NCBI GenBank assembly: GCA_038199755.1
Contig: JBBPYR010000068.1
Location: forward strand, 1 to 33,100
Direction of reading: 5' to 3'
Source of the DNA: JBBPYR01 sp038199755
GTDB lineage: Bacteria > Chloroflexota > Ktedonobacteria > Ktedonobacterales > Ktedonobacteraceae
DNA: 33,100 nucleotides
Below, in pieces: positions 1 to 6,572 of the stretch. The position numbers were made by a program, and so were the translations under genes. The notes under the pieces were generated by a model. It worked only from the letters and a program-made list of their open reading frames with translations. It searched no databases and was not told the DNA's origin. Positions within the stretch are counted from its first letter, which is position 1. Every line of letters starts with the position of its first letter.

Positions 1-38
1 GTGCATGTGTGATCGCCATTCGGCGATCACACATGCAC
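1..38. terminator. Perfect 17-bp hairpin just downstream of the J-domain gene
   Basis: The arms at 1-17 and 22-38 are perfectly complementary around a 4-base loop (attc). The hairpin begins two bases after the stop codon of the minus-strand J-domain gene, so it is placed as its transcription terminator. Any T-tract would lie outside the window, so intrinsic termination cannot be confirmed; it could also be bidirectional or an interspersed repeat. Confidence 0.55.
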
Positions 39-39
39 A

Positions 40-393
40 CTACCCATGATCTTCTCTTATTTCTTTTTTGAATTCGCGGAAGAAACCGGCGATGCCTTCG
101 GGCCAGGTCATTTTTGGGATGCGCTTTAGCTCTTCTTGCTGCTGGCGTATCATGTCTGCGATGGCTTCGGCCCGCTGCTGATCCTTGCGTAGTTTGTCAT
201 ATGCTGCCCGTTTCACGGCATCGCTCAGGATAGCATAGGCTTCGTTGAGTTGTTTGATGCGGCTATCGGCGGATTGGTTGAGGTCGGGATGATAGCGGCG
301 GGCGAGTTGGCGATAGGCGTGTTTGATCTGTGCCAACGTCGCCGATGGAGACACGTTTAAGATGGCGTAGTAGTCTGGTTCTGGTCGCGGCAT
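40..393 (-). CDS. Small J-domain (DnaJ-like) co-chaperone
   Basis: 117 residues. Residues 7-66 form a J domain: DYYAILNV opening, helix II with basic residues (KHAYRQLARRY), the invariant HPD at 35-37, and a helix III/IV ending in AYDKLRKDQ. The HPD loop is what stimulates the ATPase of Hsp70 (DnaK) partners. There is no G/F-rich region, zinc-binding domain or DnaJ C-terminal domain, so it is a type III J-protein and not canonical DnaJ. The tail (67-117) is charged, with FFREFKKE near the end, probably a helix that chooses the client. An AGGTGG site lies 7 bases before the ATG. The gene starts 3 bases after the dUTPase stop, so the two are probably co-transcribed. The client is unknown. Confidence 0.85.
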   Translation of the reverse strand: MPRPEPDYYAILNVSPSATLAQIKHAYRQLARRYHPDLNQSADSRIKQLNEAYAILSDAVKRAAYDKLRKDQQRAEAIADMIRQQQEELKRIPKMTWPEGIAGFFREFKKEIREDHG

Positions 394-396
394 AAT

Positions 397-852
397 TTAT
401 CCACCTGTACTGCCGAAGCCGCCGCGTCCTTGCCCGACCTCGTTAATTTCATTCCACTGGACGCGCATAACGGGTACGAAAATACCCTGGGCGATGCGTT
501 CGCCGCGTAGGACCATGACGGCCTCATCGCGAAAGTTATAGACCTGCACCTGCAATTCATCCCCTTCACCACAATAATCCTGATCGATGACGCCCACGCC
601 GTGTGGGATGAGGAGTCCTTTGCGGCGCGGTGCTCCACTTCTCATGGTGAGCAGGAGCATATAGCCGGGTGGCGTCTGGACGATGACGTTGCCAGGGATG
701 CGCCCCAGTTTGCGCGGAGCGATCTCGGTATCCTCACGGCACACCAGATCGAAGCCGACCGAGCCTGGTGTGGCATAGGTTGGTAATGGCAGCGTGGTAT
801 CAATCCGCTTAATCGCCACTTGCAAGATATGGGGTGTTAAGGGTGTGTCCAT
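397..852 (-). CDS. dut: dUTP diphosphatase (trimeric dUTPase)
   Basis: Hydrolyses dUTP to dUMP and pyrophosphate, keeping uracil out of DNA and supplying dUMP for thymidylate synthesis. All five motifs of the homotrimeric family are visible, numbering from the ATG at 852: motif 1 around ATPGSVGFDL (27-36), motif 2 RSG (71-73), motif 3 GVIDQDYCGEG with the catalytic Asp at 90, motif 4 RGERIAQ (116-122), and the C-terminal P-loop-like motif 5 RGGFGSTGG (143-151). The length of 151 residues is typical. A start six codons upstream (870) is possible but has no ribosome-binding site. The chosen ATG sits exactly 6 bases after a perfect TATAAT, suggesting a leaderless mRNA. The J-domain gene follows after 3 bases. 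Confidence 0.92.
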   Translation of the reverse strand: MDTPLTPHILQVAIKRIDTTLPLPTYATPGSVGFDLVCREDTEIAPRKLGRIPGNVIVQTPPGYMLLLTMRSGAPRRKGLLIPHGVGVIDQDYCGEGDELQVQVYNFRDEAVMVLRGERIAQGIFVPVMRVQWNEINEVGQGRGGFGSTGG

Positions 853-858
853 GGCTCT

Positions 859-864
859 ATTATA
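859..864 (-). promoter_or_regulatory. Consensus -10 (TATAAT) for the dut/J-domain operon
   Basis: The minus strand reads TATAAT, then 6 bases, then the dut ATG. Transcription would begin at or within a base of the start codon, giving a leaderless message. No good -35 is seen 16-18 bases upstream (ACGTAT at 17), so the promoter rests on the -10 alone. Confidence 0.4.
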
Positions 865-894
865 CAACATCGTTGATGGGGATACGTATATATG

Positions 895-923
895 TTGAAG
901 GAAAGCAAAAAATTTGCTATGCT
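895..923 (+). promoter_or_regulatory. Promoter for the membrane protein/DedA pair
   Basis: TTGAAG (895-900), a 17-base spacer and TATGCT (918-923) fit a sigma-70 promoter with four matches in each hexamer. The predicted transcript start near 930 precedes a GAGAGGTGAG ribosome-binding region and the GTG at 944. It diverges from the dut promoter. Confidence 0.5.
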
Positions 924-943
924 TACCTGAGAGGTGAGTTTAC

Positions 944-1420
944 GTGGATACATCATTGAGGGAGAAAAACAATAGATTGACTCCGCGGGTGAAGATTGTT
1001 TTACTCGTCATTTGCTTACTCGTCGCGCTTGCCGCGGCTGGATTCGCGGTGATGAATACGGTGCAGGCGGTTCGTAGCTTGCAACAGGAACATGCCCTTG
1101 CGAAGTCGGGTGATGTACGGACTATTCGTTCGTGGATGACGATACCGTATATCGCACGGACGTATCATGTGCCTGAAGCATACTTGTATCAAACATTGCA
1201 CCTTGACTCTAACAGTCCGCCGCGGCATGCCACCTTACACGCTCTTGCTTCCCATGATCAAAAACCAGTTGACACTGTGATTCATGACGTCCAGCACGCG
1301 ATTGTGGTCTATCGTTCAAAGCATGGTCATTCTCATTTGCCGCCAAATACTTCCCCCGGTGCTCCCCCAGCGCTGCCTCCTGGGAGAGGAAGTGTAGTGC
1401 CGAGAAGGATGGTGTATTGA
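944..1420 (+). CDS. Small single-pass membrane protein of unknown function
   Basis: 158 residues, starting at GTG with a strong GAGAGGTGAG site upstream. Residues 1-16 are basic and polar, 17-39 form one clear transmembrane helix (KIVLLVICLLVALAAAGFAV), and the rest should lie outside the membrane core. Residues 58-82 (VRTIRSWMTIPYIARTYHVP and following) look like a short helix-turn-helix-type fold, comparable to a compact DNA-binding-like or scaffold domain, but no known family was recognised. The C-terminus (about 132-158) is rich in Pro, Gly and basic residues and likely disordered. Its stop overlaps the start of the DedA gene by 4 bases (TTGA), so the two are translationally coupled, which suggests a partner or regulator of that membrane protein. 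Function unknown. Confidence 0.7.
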   Translation: MDTSLREKNNRLTPRVKIVLLVICLLVALAAAGFAVMNTVQAVRSLQQEHALAKSGDVRTIRSWMTIPYIARTYHVPEAYLYQTLHLDSNSPPRHATLHALASHDQKPVDTVIHDVQHAIVVYRSKHGHSHLPPNTSPGAPPALPPGRGSVVPRRMVY

Positions 1421-2163
1421 GTACCTTTCTTCCCTACCTGATAAACTGGATGCAAACATATGGCTATCCAGCCCTTTGGCTCTCAACGTTTCTTGCCGCT
1501 GTTGGTTTACCCTTGCCTACAGCTCTTGTTTTGCTGGCGGCGGGTGCCTTTGCGACTCTCGGCGATTTTAATATTGTAGTGCTCATTGCAGTGACATGGA
1601 CGGCTTCGGTTTGTGGGGATAACGTTGGCTATTGGTTGGGTCGGCGTTTTGGTGGGCCGATTCTGCTCTGGTTGGCACGGCCTCGCAAGGTGCGCTTACT
1701 CTCTGAGAAGACGTTGGAGCGTGGTAACGAATATTTCCGTGCGCGTGGCATGACGGCGATTTTTTTGACGCGGTTTCTTTTTGCCGCCTTGGGTGGCGTT
1801 GTAAATCTGGTAGCAGGTGCTGAGCGGTATTCGTATCGCCGTTATTTGCTGTGTGATATGAGTGGCGACCTGATCAATGTAGTGATTCCTTTAGTGCTCG
1901 GTTATATCTTCGGTGTGAGTTGGGAGGCGGTCGGTGCGATTATCAGTGGCATTTCGGTTTTCGCATTAGCATTGCTCGTTGCGGTGGTCCTCGGCGTGTA
2001 CTTAGTGCGATTGGTACGAAGAACGCAAAAAATGAAGCAAGAAGAGACAGAGCAAACAGGTGTAGGAGAAGGGGACGCTACGAAATCTTTGCCGGATGTG
2101 CCGATTGTGCCACGAACCTCGTTTGATTCTGGACATAATACAGTAGATTCTTTGCCACTTTAA
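1417..2163 (+). CDS. DedA/VTT-family integral membrane protein
   Basis: 248 residues starting at TTG, overlapping the previous stop, with AGAAGGA upstream. The DedA (SNARE-associated/VTT) pattern is present: the re-entrant LAAVGLPLPTALVLLAAG near residues 26-43, GDNVGYWLGRRFGG (about 67-80), and FLTRFLFAALGGVVNLVAGA (about 115-134), followed by hydrophobic helices to about 205. The second re-entrant arginine seen in many DedA proteins (FxxRFxPxxR) is replaced by Ala/Leu here, so flippase chemistry may differ. The charged tail of about 40 residues (KQEETEQTG onward) is longer than usual. Known family members move undecaprenyl phosphate or phosphatidylethanolamine across the membrane, or support membrane-potential homeostasis; which applies here is not known. 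Confidence 0.85.
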   Translation: MSTFLPYLINWMQTYGYPALWLSTFLAAVGLPLPTALVLLAAGAFATLGDFNIVVLIAVTWTASVCGDNVGYWLGRRFGGPILLWLARPRKVRLLSEKTLERGNEYFRARGMTAIFLTRFLFAALGGVVNLVAGAERYSYRRYLLCDMSGDLINVVIPLVLGYIFGVSWEAVGAIISGISVFALALLVAVVLGVYLVRLVRRTQKMKQEETEQTGVGEGDATKSLPDVPIVPRTSFDSGHNTVDSLPL

Positions 2164-2462
2164 GAGGGATTCAAACGTATAAAAAGGAAGCGTGATAAGC
2201 GAACGCGAAAAATTGCCGATTAAAAGAGGGGATAGGGAACGAAGGTGCAATGAATTGTGCCACTATCGCCAAAAAAGGGGCTGTAAGGACTAGAATGAAA
2301 AGCCGTCTTGCGTTATAATTAGACGGTAGGAATAATTTCCGACCGGGCATTGTTTTTACTAGTAGATAGTAGAGACAAGAAAACGCACAAAAAGATTTCT
2401 CTCCCACTCAGCTCAATAGCTGTCTTGCTGCTTGAGATATTACTTTTCATGGAGGGCGTATA
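2164..2462 (+). promoter_or_regulatory. Upstream region of the sigma factor gene
   Basis: About 300 bases without a convincing gene. It holds a perfect TATAAT at 2314-2319, flanked symmetrically by CCGTCT (2303-2308) and AGACGG (2321-2326), which could be an operator around the -10. The -35 at the right distance (TAGAAT) is poor. A GGAGGG ribosome-binding site (around 2452-2457) precedes the ATG at 2463. No terminator for the DedA gene was seen. Confidence 0.4.
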
Positions 2463-3677
2463 ATGATCGATTATGAGCGTGCCACGGCGGAAAAGACGCT
2501 TCCACGAAACACTACACCTACAAATCCAGGTCTTGAAGATTCGTTTGACATCGTTGGGCGATTGTTCGATAAGGACCTTGATGATATAGAGGATGATGTG
2601 GAGGACCCAGGAAAAGATGAGCAGGAGCTAGATGAGGACCTTAGCGGTCTCGATTCTGGCCCCCTTGAGTTGGAAGAAATGTCTGATATGCATGAAGAGC
2701 TAACTCAGTTGACGGACTCACGCGATTTGGAAACTGCTGCAATTCTCACCCTACCCACGATGGCAACTGATTCAGAGCAACCGATGCGTCGCTCCATGAT
2801 TCGCCGTCGCCGCTCTGAGGAGCAAGAGGAGAATGCGGTTAGTAGTCCTGATGCGGGCGAGTCGGACGCCGTGATGACCTATTTGCGCGAAATTGGCCGT
2901 GTCCCGATGATTACGCATGAGCGTGAGATTGAGCTGGCGCAGCGCATCGAAAAGGGTGATCGCGACGCCATGAAGCAGTTTATCTTAGCTAATCTTCGTC
3001 TTGTAGTGAGTATTGCGAAACGGTACGTAGGGCGCGGTTTGACTCTGCTGGATTTAATCCAGGAGGGGAACATCGGCCTGATTCGTGCTGTGCAGCGTTA
3101 TGATTGGCGGCGTGGCCATCGCTTCTCCACCCATGCAACATGGTGGATAAGACAGGCTATCAGCCGTGCAGTTGCCGATAAGGGGCGCACGATTCGCTTG
3201 CCCGTCTACGTCAATACGGCGTTGAACCGTATTCGACGTGAACGCCAGCGGCTTTTGCAAGAGTTGGGACGCGAACCTACGGAGATCGAGTTGGCCGAGG
3301 CTACGGGGTTGGACCCCCTGCGTATGGTTGAGCTACAGGCAGCTCCCGGTGCTCCCGTTTCTTTGGAGCTCCCTGTAGGTGAAGACGAAGAGCAGGAGCT
3401 AGGCGATGTGCTGGCAGACAATGAGTCCGCCTCTCCAGAAGATATTGCAACAACCCAGACTCTGAAGGATGAAGTGCAGCATGTGCTTGAATCTGTGCTT
3501 ACTCCGCGTGAACAATTGGTGCTACAATTGCGTTTTGGTCTTGGCAATGGCCAGGCTCATCCCCTGGAACAGGTGGGACGCGAACTTGGCATCACACGCG
3601 AACGGGTACGCCAGATTGAGGCTGGAGCATTAGCGAAATTACGTCAACCGCCAGTCTTGGAGCGTCTGCGCGGGTAG
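2463..3677 (+). CDS. Sigma-70 family RNA polymerase sigma factor (RpoD/SigA-like, group 1 or 2)
   Basis: 404 residues. The first ~130 are acidic and low-complexity (DDIEDDVEDPG and similar runs) and replace a canonical region 1.1. Region 1.2 is at 134-168 (DAVMTYLREIGRVPMITHER). Region 2 is at about 170-245 with the core-binding helix (NLRLVVSIAKRYVGRGL, DLIQEGNIGLIRAV) and the -10 recognition segment (HATWWIRQAISRAV). Region 3 spans about 250-330, and region 4 about 335-400, ending in the helix-turn-helix LEQVGRELGITRERVRQIEA. Region 2.4/3.0 reads GRTIRLPVYVNTALNRI rather than the usual RTIRIPVHMVET of the housekeeping factor, so this may be a group 2 paralogue. Consensus-like -10/-35 sites occur throughout the window, but which sigma reads them cannot be told. 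Confidence 0.88.
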   Translation: MIDYERATAEKTLPRNTTPTNPGLEDSFDIVGRLFDKDLDDIEDDVEDPGKDEQELDEDLSGLDSGPLELEEMSDMHEELTQLTDSRDLETAAILTLPTMATDSEQPMRRSMIRRRRSEEQEENAVSSPDAGESDAVMTYLREIGRVPMITHEREIELAQRIEKGDRDAMKQFILANLRLVVSIAKRYVGRGLTLLDLIQEGNIGLIRAVQRYDWRRGHRFSTHATWWIRQAISRAVADKGRTIRLPVYVNTALNRIRRERQRLLQELGREPTEIELAEATGLDPLRMVELQAAPGAPVSLELPVGEDEEQELGDVLADNESASPEDIATTQTLKDEVQHVLESVLTPREQLVLQLRFGLGNGQAHPLEQVGRELGITRERVRQIEAGALAKLRQPPVLERLRG

Positions 3678-3702
3678 CATACCATAGATAGAATAAAACT
3701 AC

Positions 3703-3772
3703 CCCCCCATGTGGGCCATACATGCAAAGCGTATTTACACCAGTTGCATGAGCGGTCCACATGGGGGGTTCT
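3703..3772. terminator. Nested bidirectional terminator between sigma gene and rel
   Basis: Outer arms 3703-3717 (six C then ATGTGGGCC) and 3754-3768 pair over 15 bp with one G-T wobble. Inside, CATGCAA (3721-3727) pairs with TTGCATG (3744-3750). The plus strand continues with TTCTTTT and the minus strand with AGTTTTATTC, so it can terminate the convergent genes on both sides. Confidence 0.75.
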
Positions 3773-3816
3773 TTTGGGCGTCATGAATGTCGCGGCGTGC
3801 GTCATGAATGTTACCC

Positions 3817-6273
3817 CTACTTGTTCCCTTTGCCGAGGTTGCGTTCTACATGTATCACGTCCTTGACCTTCTCCAGACGTGTGAAGAGGCGTTGCAGTTG
3901 GTCAAGGTCGGTGATCTCCAAAGTCGTGTTAATATGGACGGTTTCGCGGCTGGCACTGGCATGGGAAGTGACGGCGATCATGTTGACGCCAACATCGGTG
4001 ACGACGGTGGCAATGTCGCGAATGAGGGCCGCACGGTCGCGGGCAATGATGAGAATGGGGGCCACGTAGCGCGGTTGGCTCATGCCTGCCCAACTGACGT
4101 TGATCAGGCGTTCACGATCACGACTGCGGTAGCGGCTGATGTTCTGGCAGTCGGCTCGATGGACGATGACGCCTTTGCCACGACTGATGAAGCCGACTAT
4201 TGCATCTTCGGGTAGCGGGCAGCAGCAGTTGGCGAGTTTGGTAAGCAGGCCACTGACACCAGCAACTTCGACACGGGCGGACGACGATGACGGTGTTGCT
4301 TTGGGTATGGGCAATACCACATCGGTGTTCTCTTTTGTCTCTTTGGCATCGCGTTGTTGCCAGCGTTCCTGAAGCTTGACGGCGATGGCATGCGGGCGGA
4401 TATCGTCGGCACCAATGGCGGCCAGCAAGTCTTCAAAGACACTGATGCGGTCGTGATATTCGTCACAGAGCCAGTTTTGCGCATCTTCGTTCACGGCCTC
4501 GAAGCCGCGTGTAATGCCCAGTCCTTTGAGTTCGCGGTCGAGACGTTCGCGCCCAATTTGCATATTAATGTTACGCTCGTGCGTTTTGAGATAGCGGCGA
4601 ATCTTGCTGCGGGCCGCAGTGGTGCGCGCAATGTTGAGCCAGTCACGGGTGGGGTGCGCGGTGCGATTGGTAAGGATATCGACGATCTCGCCGCTCTTCA
4701 ATTCATAGTCTAGTGGCACCATGCGCGTTGTCAGGCGATCACCGTCGCCACTGCCGATCTCGGTGATGATACGTGCTCCGGCGCACTTGTCGCCGACTTT
4801 GGTATGGACGCGATAGGCGAAGTCGAGCGGGGTCGAGCCAACGGGCAGATCTTTTACTTCGCCTTTGGGCGTGAAGACAAAGATTTGCTCCTGAAAGATG
4901 TCATCTTTGACGGCTTCCACGAATTCGGTATCGCTGGCGGTCGTGCGAATGTCGCGTTGCCATTCTGTGAGCTGACGGAGCCAGGAAAGCAGTTCACGGG
5001 CCGATGAAGAGGCGTTGTCGCCCACATCTTTGTAATGCCAGTGCATAGCGACGCCATATTCTGCGGTTTCGTGCATGGTATGGGTACGAATTTGAACCTC
5101 TACCAGCTGATCGTCAAGGCAGAAGACGGTGGTATGCAATGCACTATAGCCGTTGGTTTTGGGGTTAGCGATGTAGTCCTTGATGCGGCCCTCTTTTGGT
5201 CGCCACAGGCTATGCACATGCCCCAAGGCGATGTAGCAATCCGGCGTGGTATCGACGAGGATGCGGAAGGCGATTAGGTCATGAATCTGGCTGATGTCGG
5301 AGACGGCTTTAAGTTTTTCTAATTCTTCAACGTCGTCGGCACTGCGTTTGAGTTTTTTGTAGAAACTATAAAGGTGCTTCACGCGACCGGAAACTTCGGC
5401 CTTCAGACTGATAGAGGCCATTTCGTCGCGCAAAATAGCACAGACGCGCTCGACATAGGAACGCCACTGCTTGCTTTCTAGTTCGACGACGTTACGGACC
5501 CATGCATATTTGTCGGGCTCCAGAATTTCAAATGCGAGGTCTTCCAGTTCACTTTCCATGCGTGACATGCCCAGCCGTCCCGCTAGCGGGGCGTAGATTT
5601 CGCGTGTCTCCTGGGCCATGGTGAGTTTTTCTTGGCGACCCATACGGGCCTGAGACGCTCTTAGGGGGTCACTGAGGACGCGCATGGCGTGTAGACGATA
5701 GGCCAGCTTGAGTAGGACGACACGCGGGTCCTCGGCCATGCCAACAAACATTTTGCGGACCGTTTCAGCTTGCTGGCGACGCATGTTCTCTATGATACGT
5801 CGCTTCTTGGCATCGATTGGTGCGGCTGGGACTGGCTCTGCACCATCTTCAGGTGTTGTTACTTTAGGGGCGACTTGCTTTTTTGTGCGTTCCAGGATAT
5901 TCAGGCGTAGCATGCTTCCCACAACACGAGCGGTGGCGAGACCCAAGGTGTGCTCGACGCGTTCCAGGGGAAGCAATTCGGCATCGACCCCTTCGAATAC
6001 AAGACCTGCTGAGACACCCACGGCATCAATGTGCATTTCGGCCAGAATGGTGGCTACGGCGAGGGCGTGTTCCAGCGGCGGAATGGGACGCTCACCTATC
6101 ACGCCCAGACATGTCTCCTGGGCCAGTTGTAAGGCTTGGCGTATATGTTCCATTTCGCTTTGCGGCATGTATTGTAGGGCCAGCGTGTGCAGGTGTGCTG
6201 TTTCGCTAGCGAAGGTATAGGGTACTACCTCTTCGGGCTGGGTACTGTGTGGTTCTACAATCCTGTCTATCAT
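3817..6273 (-). CDS. relA: RelA/SpoT-family protein, predicted synthetase-only (hydrolase residues lost)
   Basis: 818 residues from the ATG at 6273; a TTG 33 bases upstream has its AGGAG directly abutting it, whereas GAAGAAG lies 8 bases before the ATG. Domain order is that of long Rel proteins: degenerate HD domain (about 45-200), (p)ppGpp synthetase (about 325-440), TGS (IFVFTPKGEVKDLPVGSTPLDF), helical region, cysteine motif (NCCCPLPEDAIVGF) and C-terminal ACT. The synthetase keeps RIKD (363-366), NGYSALHTTV, EVQIRT and MHETAEYG. In the HD domain only the first His (H69) survives: the HD pair is FE, the following Glu-Asp is Asp-Ala, and the LADRLHN signature reads LAYRLHA. I infer it makes but cannot degrade (p)ppGpp. 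It lies downstream of, and parallel to, an HD-intact paralogue. Confidence 0.9.
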   Translation of the reverse strand: MIDRIVEPHSTQPEEVVPYTFASETAHLHTLALQYMPQSEMEHIRQALQLAQETCLGVIGERPIPPLEHALAVATILAEMHIDAVGVSAGLVFEGVDAELLPLERVEHTLGLATARVVGSMLRLNILERTKKQVAPKVTTPEDGAEPVPAAPIDAKKRRIIENMRRQQAETVRKMFVGMAEDPRVVLLKLAYRLHAMRVLSDPLRASQARMGRQEKLTMAQETREIYAPLAGRLGMSRMESELEDLAFEILEPDKYAWVRNVVELESKQWRSYVERVCAILRDEMASISLKAEVSGRVKHLYSFYKKLKRSADDVEELEKLKAVSDISQIHDLIAFRILVDTTPDCYIALGHVHSLWRPKEGRIKDYIANPKTNGYSALHTTVFCLDDQLVEVQIRTHTMHETAEYGVAMHWHYKDVGDNASSSARELLSWLRQLTEWQRDIRTTASDTEFVEAVKDDIFQEQIFVFTPKGEVKDLPVGSTPLDFAYRVHTKVGDKCAGARIITEIGSGDGDRLTTRMVPLDYELKSGEIVDILTNRTAHPTRDWLNIARTTAARSKIRRYLKTHERNINMQIGRERLDRELKGLGITRGFEAVNEDAQNWLCDEYHDRISVFEDLLAAIGADDIRPHAIAVKLQERWQQRDAKETKENTDVVLPIPKATPSSSSARVEVAGVSGLLTKLANCCCPLPEDAIVGFISRGKGVIVHRADCQNISRYRSRDRERLINVSWAGMSQPRYVAPILIIARDRAALIRDIATVVTDVGVNMIAVTSHASASRETVHINTTLEITDLDQLQRLFTRLEKVKDVIHVERNLGKGNK

Positions 6274-6377
6274 GGTTTTATCTTCTTCGGAGGCTCGCAA
6301 AAGCAACTCCTATGGTCTCTATCTAAGAGGTGCTCTGGGGGCATCCTCGTTTTCCTCGCGTCTCGGTGCCGTTGGCG

Positions 6378-6456
6378 GGGCGCGATAAATCTCGCCCCTA
6401 CGGATGCCCACAAGGGACATCCCTACTGGTCGGGCGCGATAAATCTCGCCCCTACG
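6378..6456. repeat. Two tandem REP-like hairpin repeats
   Basis: A 25-base unit (gggcgcgataaatctcgccc plus ctacg) occurs at 6378-6402 and 6432-6456, a period of 54 bases. Each copy can fold (GGGCG/CGCCC stem with an inner CGA/TCG extension). Between them lies another imperfect hairpin, GATGCCC/GGGACATC, with a near copy at 30661-30685. The units lie between the two parallel rel genes. The same sequence in frame encodes GRDKSRPY, a string I associate with dispersed intergenic repeats rather than a protein. Confidence 0.75.
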
Positions 6457-6572
6457 TATATGCTACATGGTTATGTCATAAGCTGCAAACTCAACTGAGT
6501 ATATATAACAAAATGGGCTATTGGGTACATTCCATACGCTATAGATTTGCTGGTGAAAGTGCAAAGGTATCT
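6457..6572. other. Rest of the intergenic region between the rel genes
   Basis: AT-rich spacer between the upstream rel stop and the REP pair. No hairpin with T-tract and no consensus promoter on the minus strand were found, so whether the downstream copy has its own promoter is unresolved. Confidence 0.3.

Noticed and set aside
2171..2407. 78-codon minus-strand ORF between DedA and the sigma gene
   Set aside because: No ribosome-binding site, hydrophobic low-complexity product, overlaps the sigma promoter.
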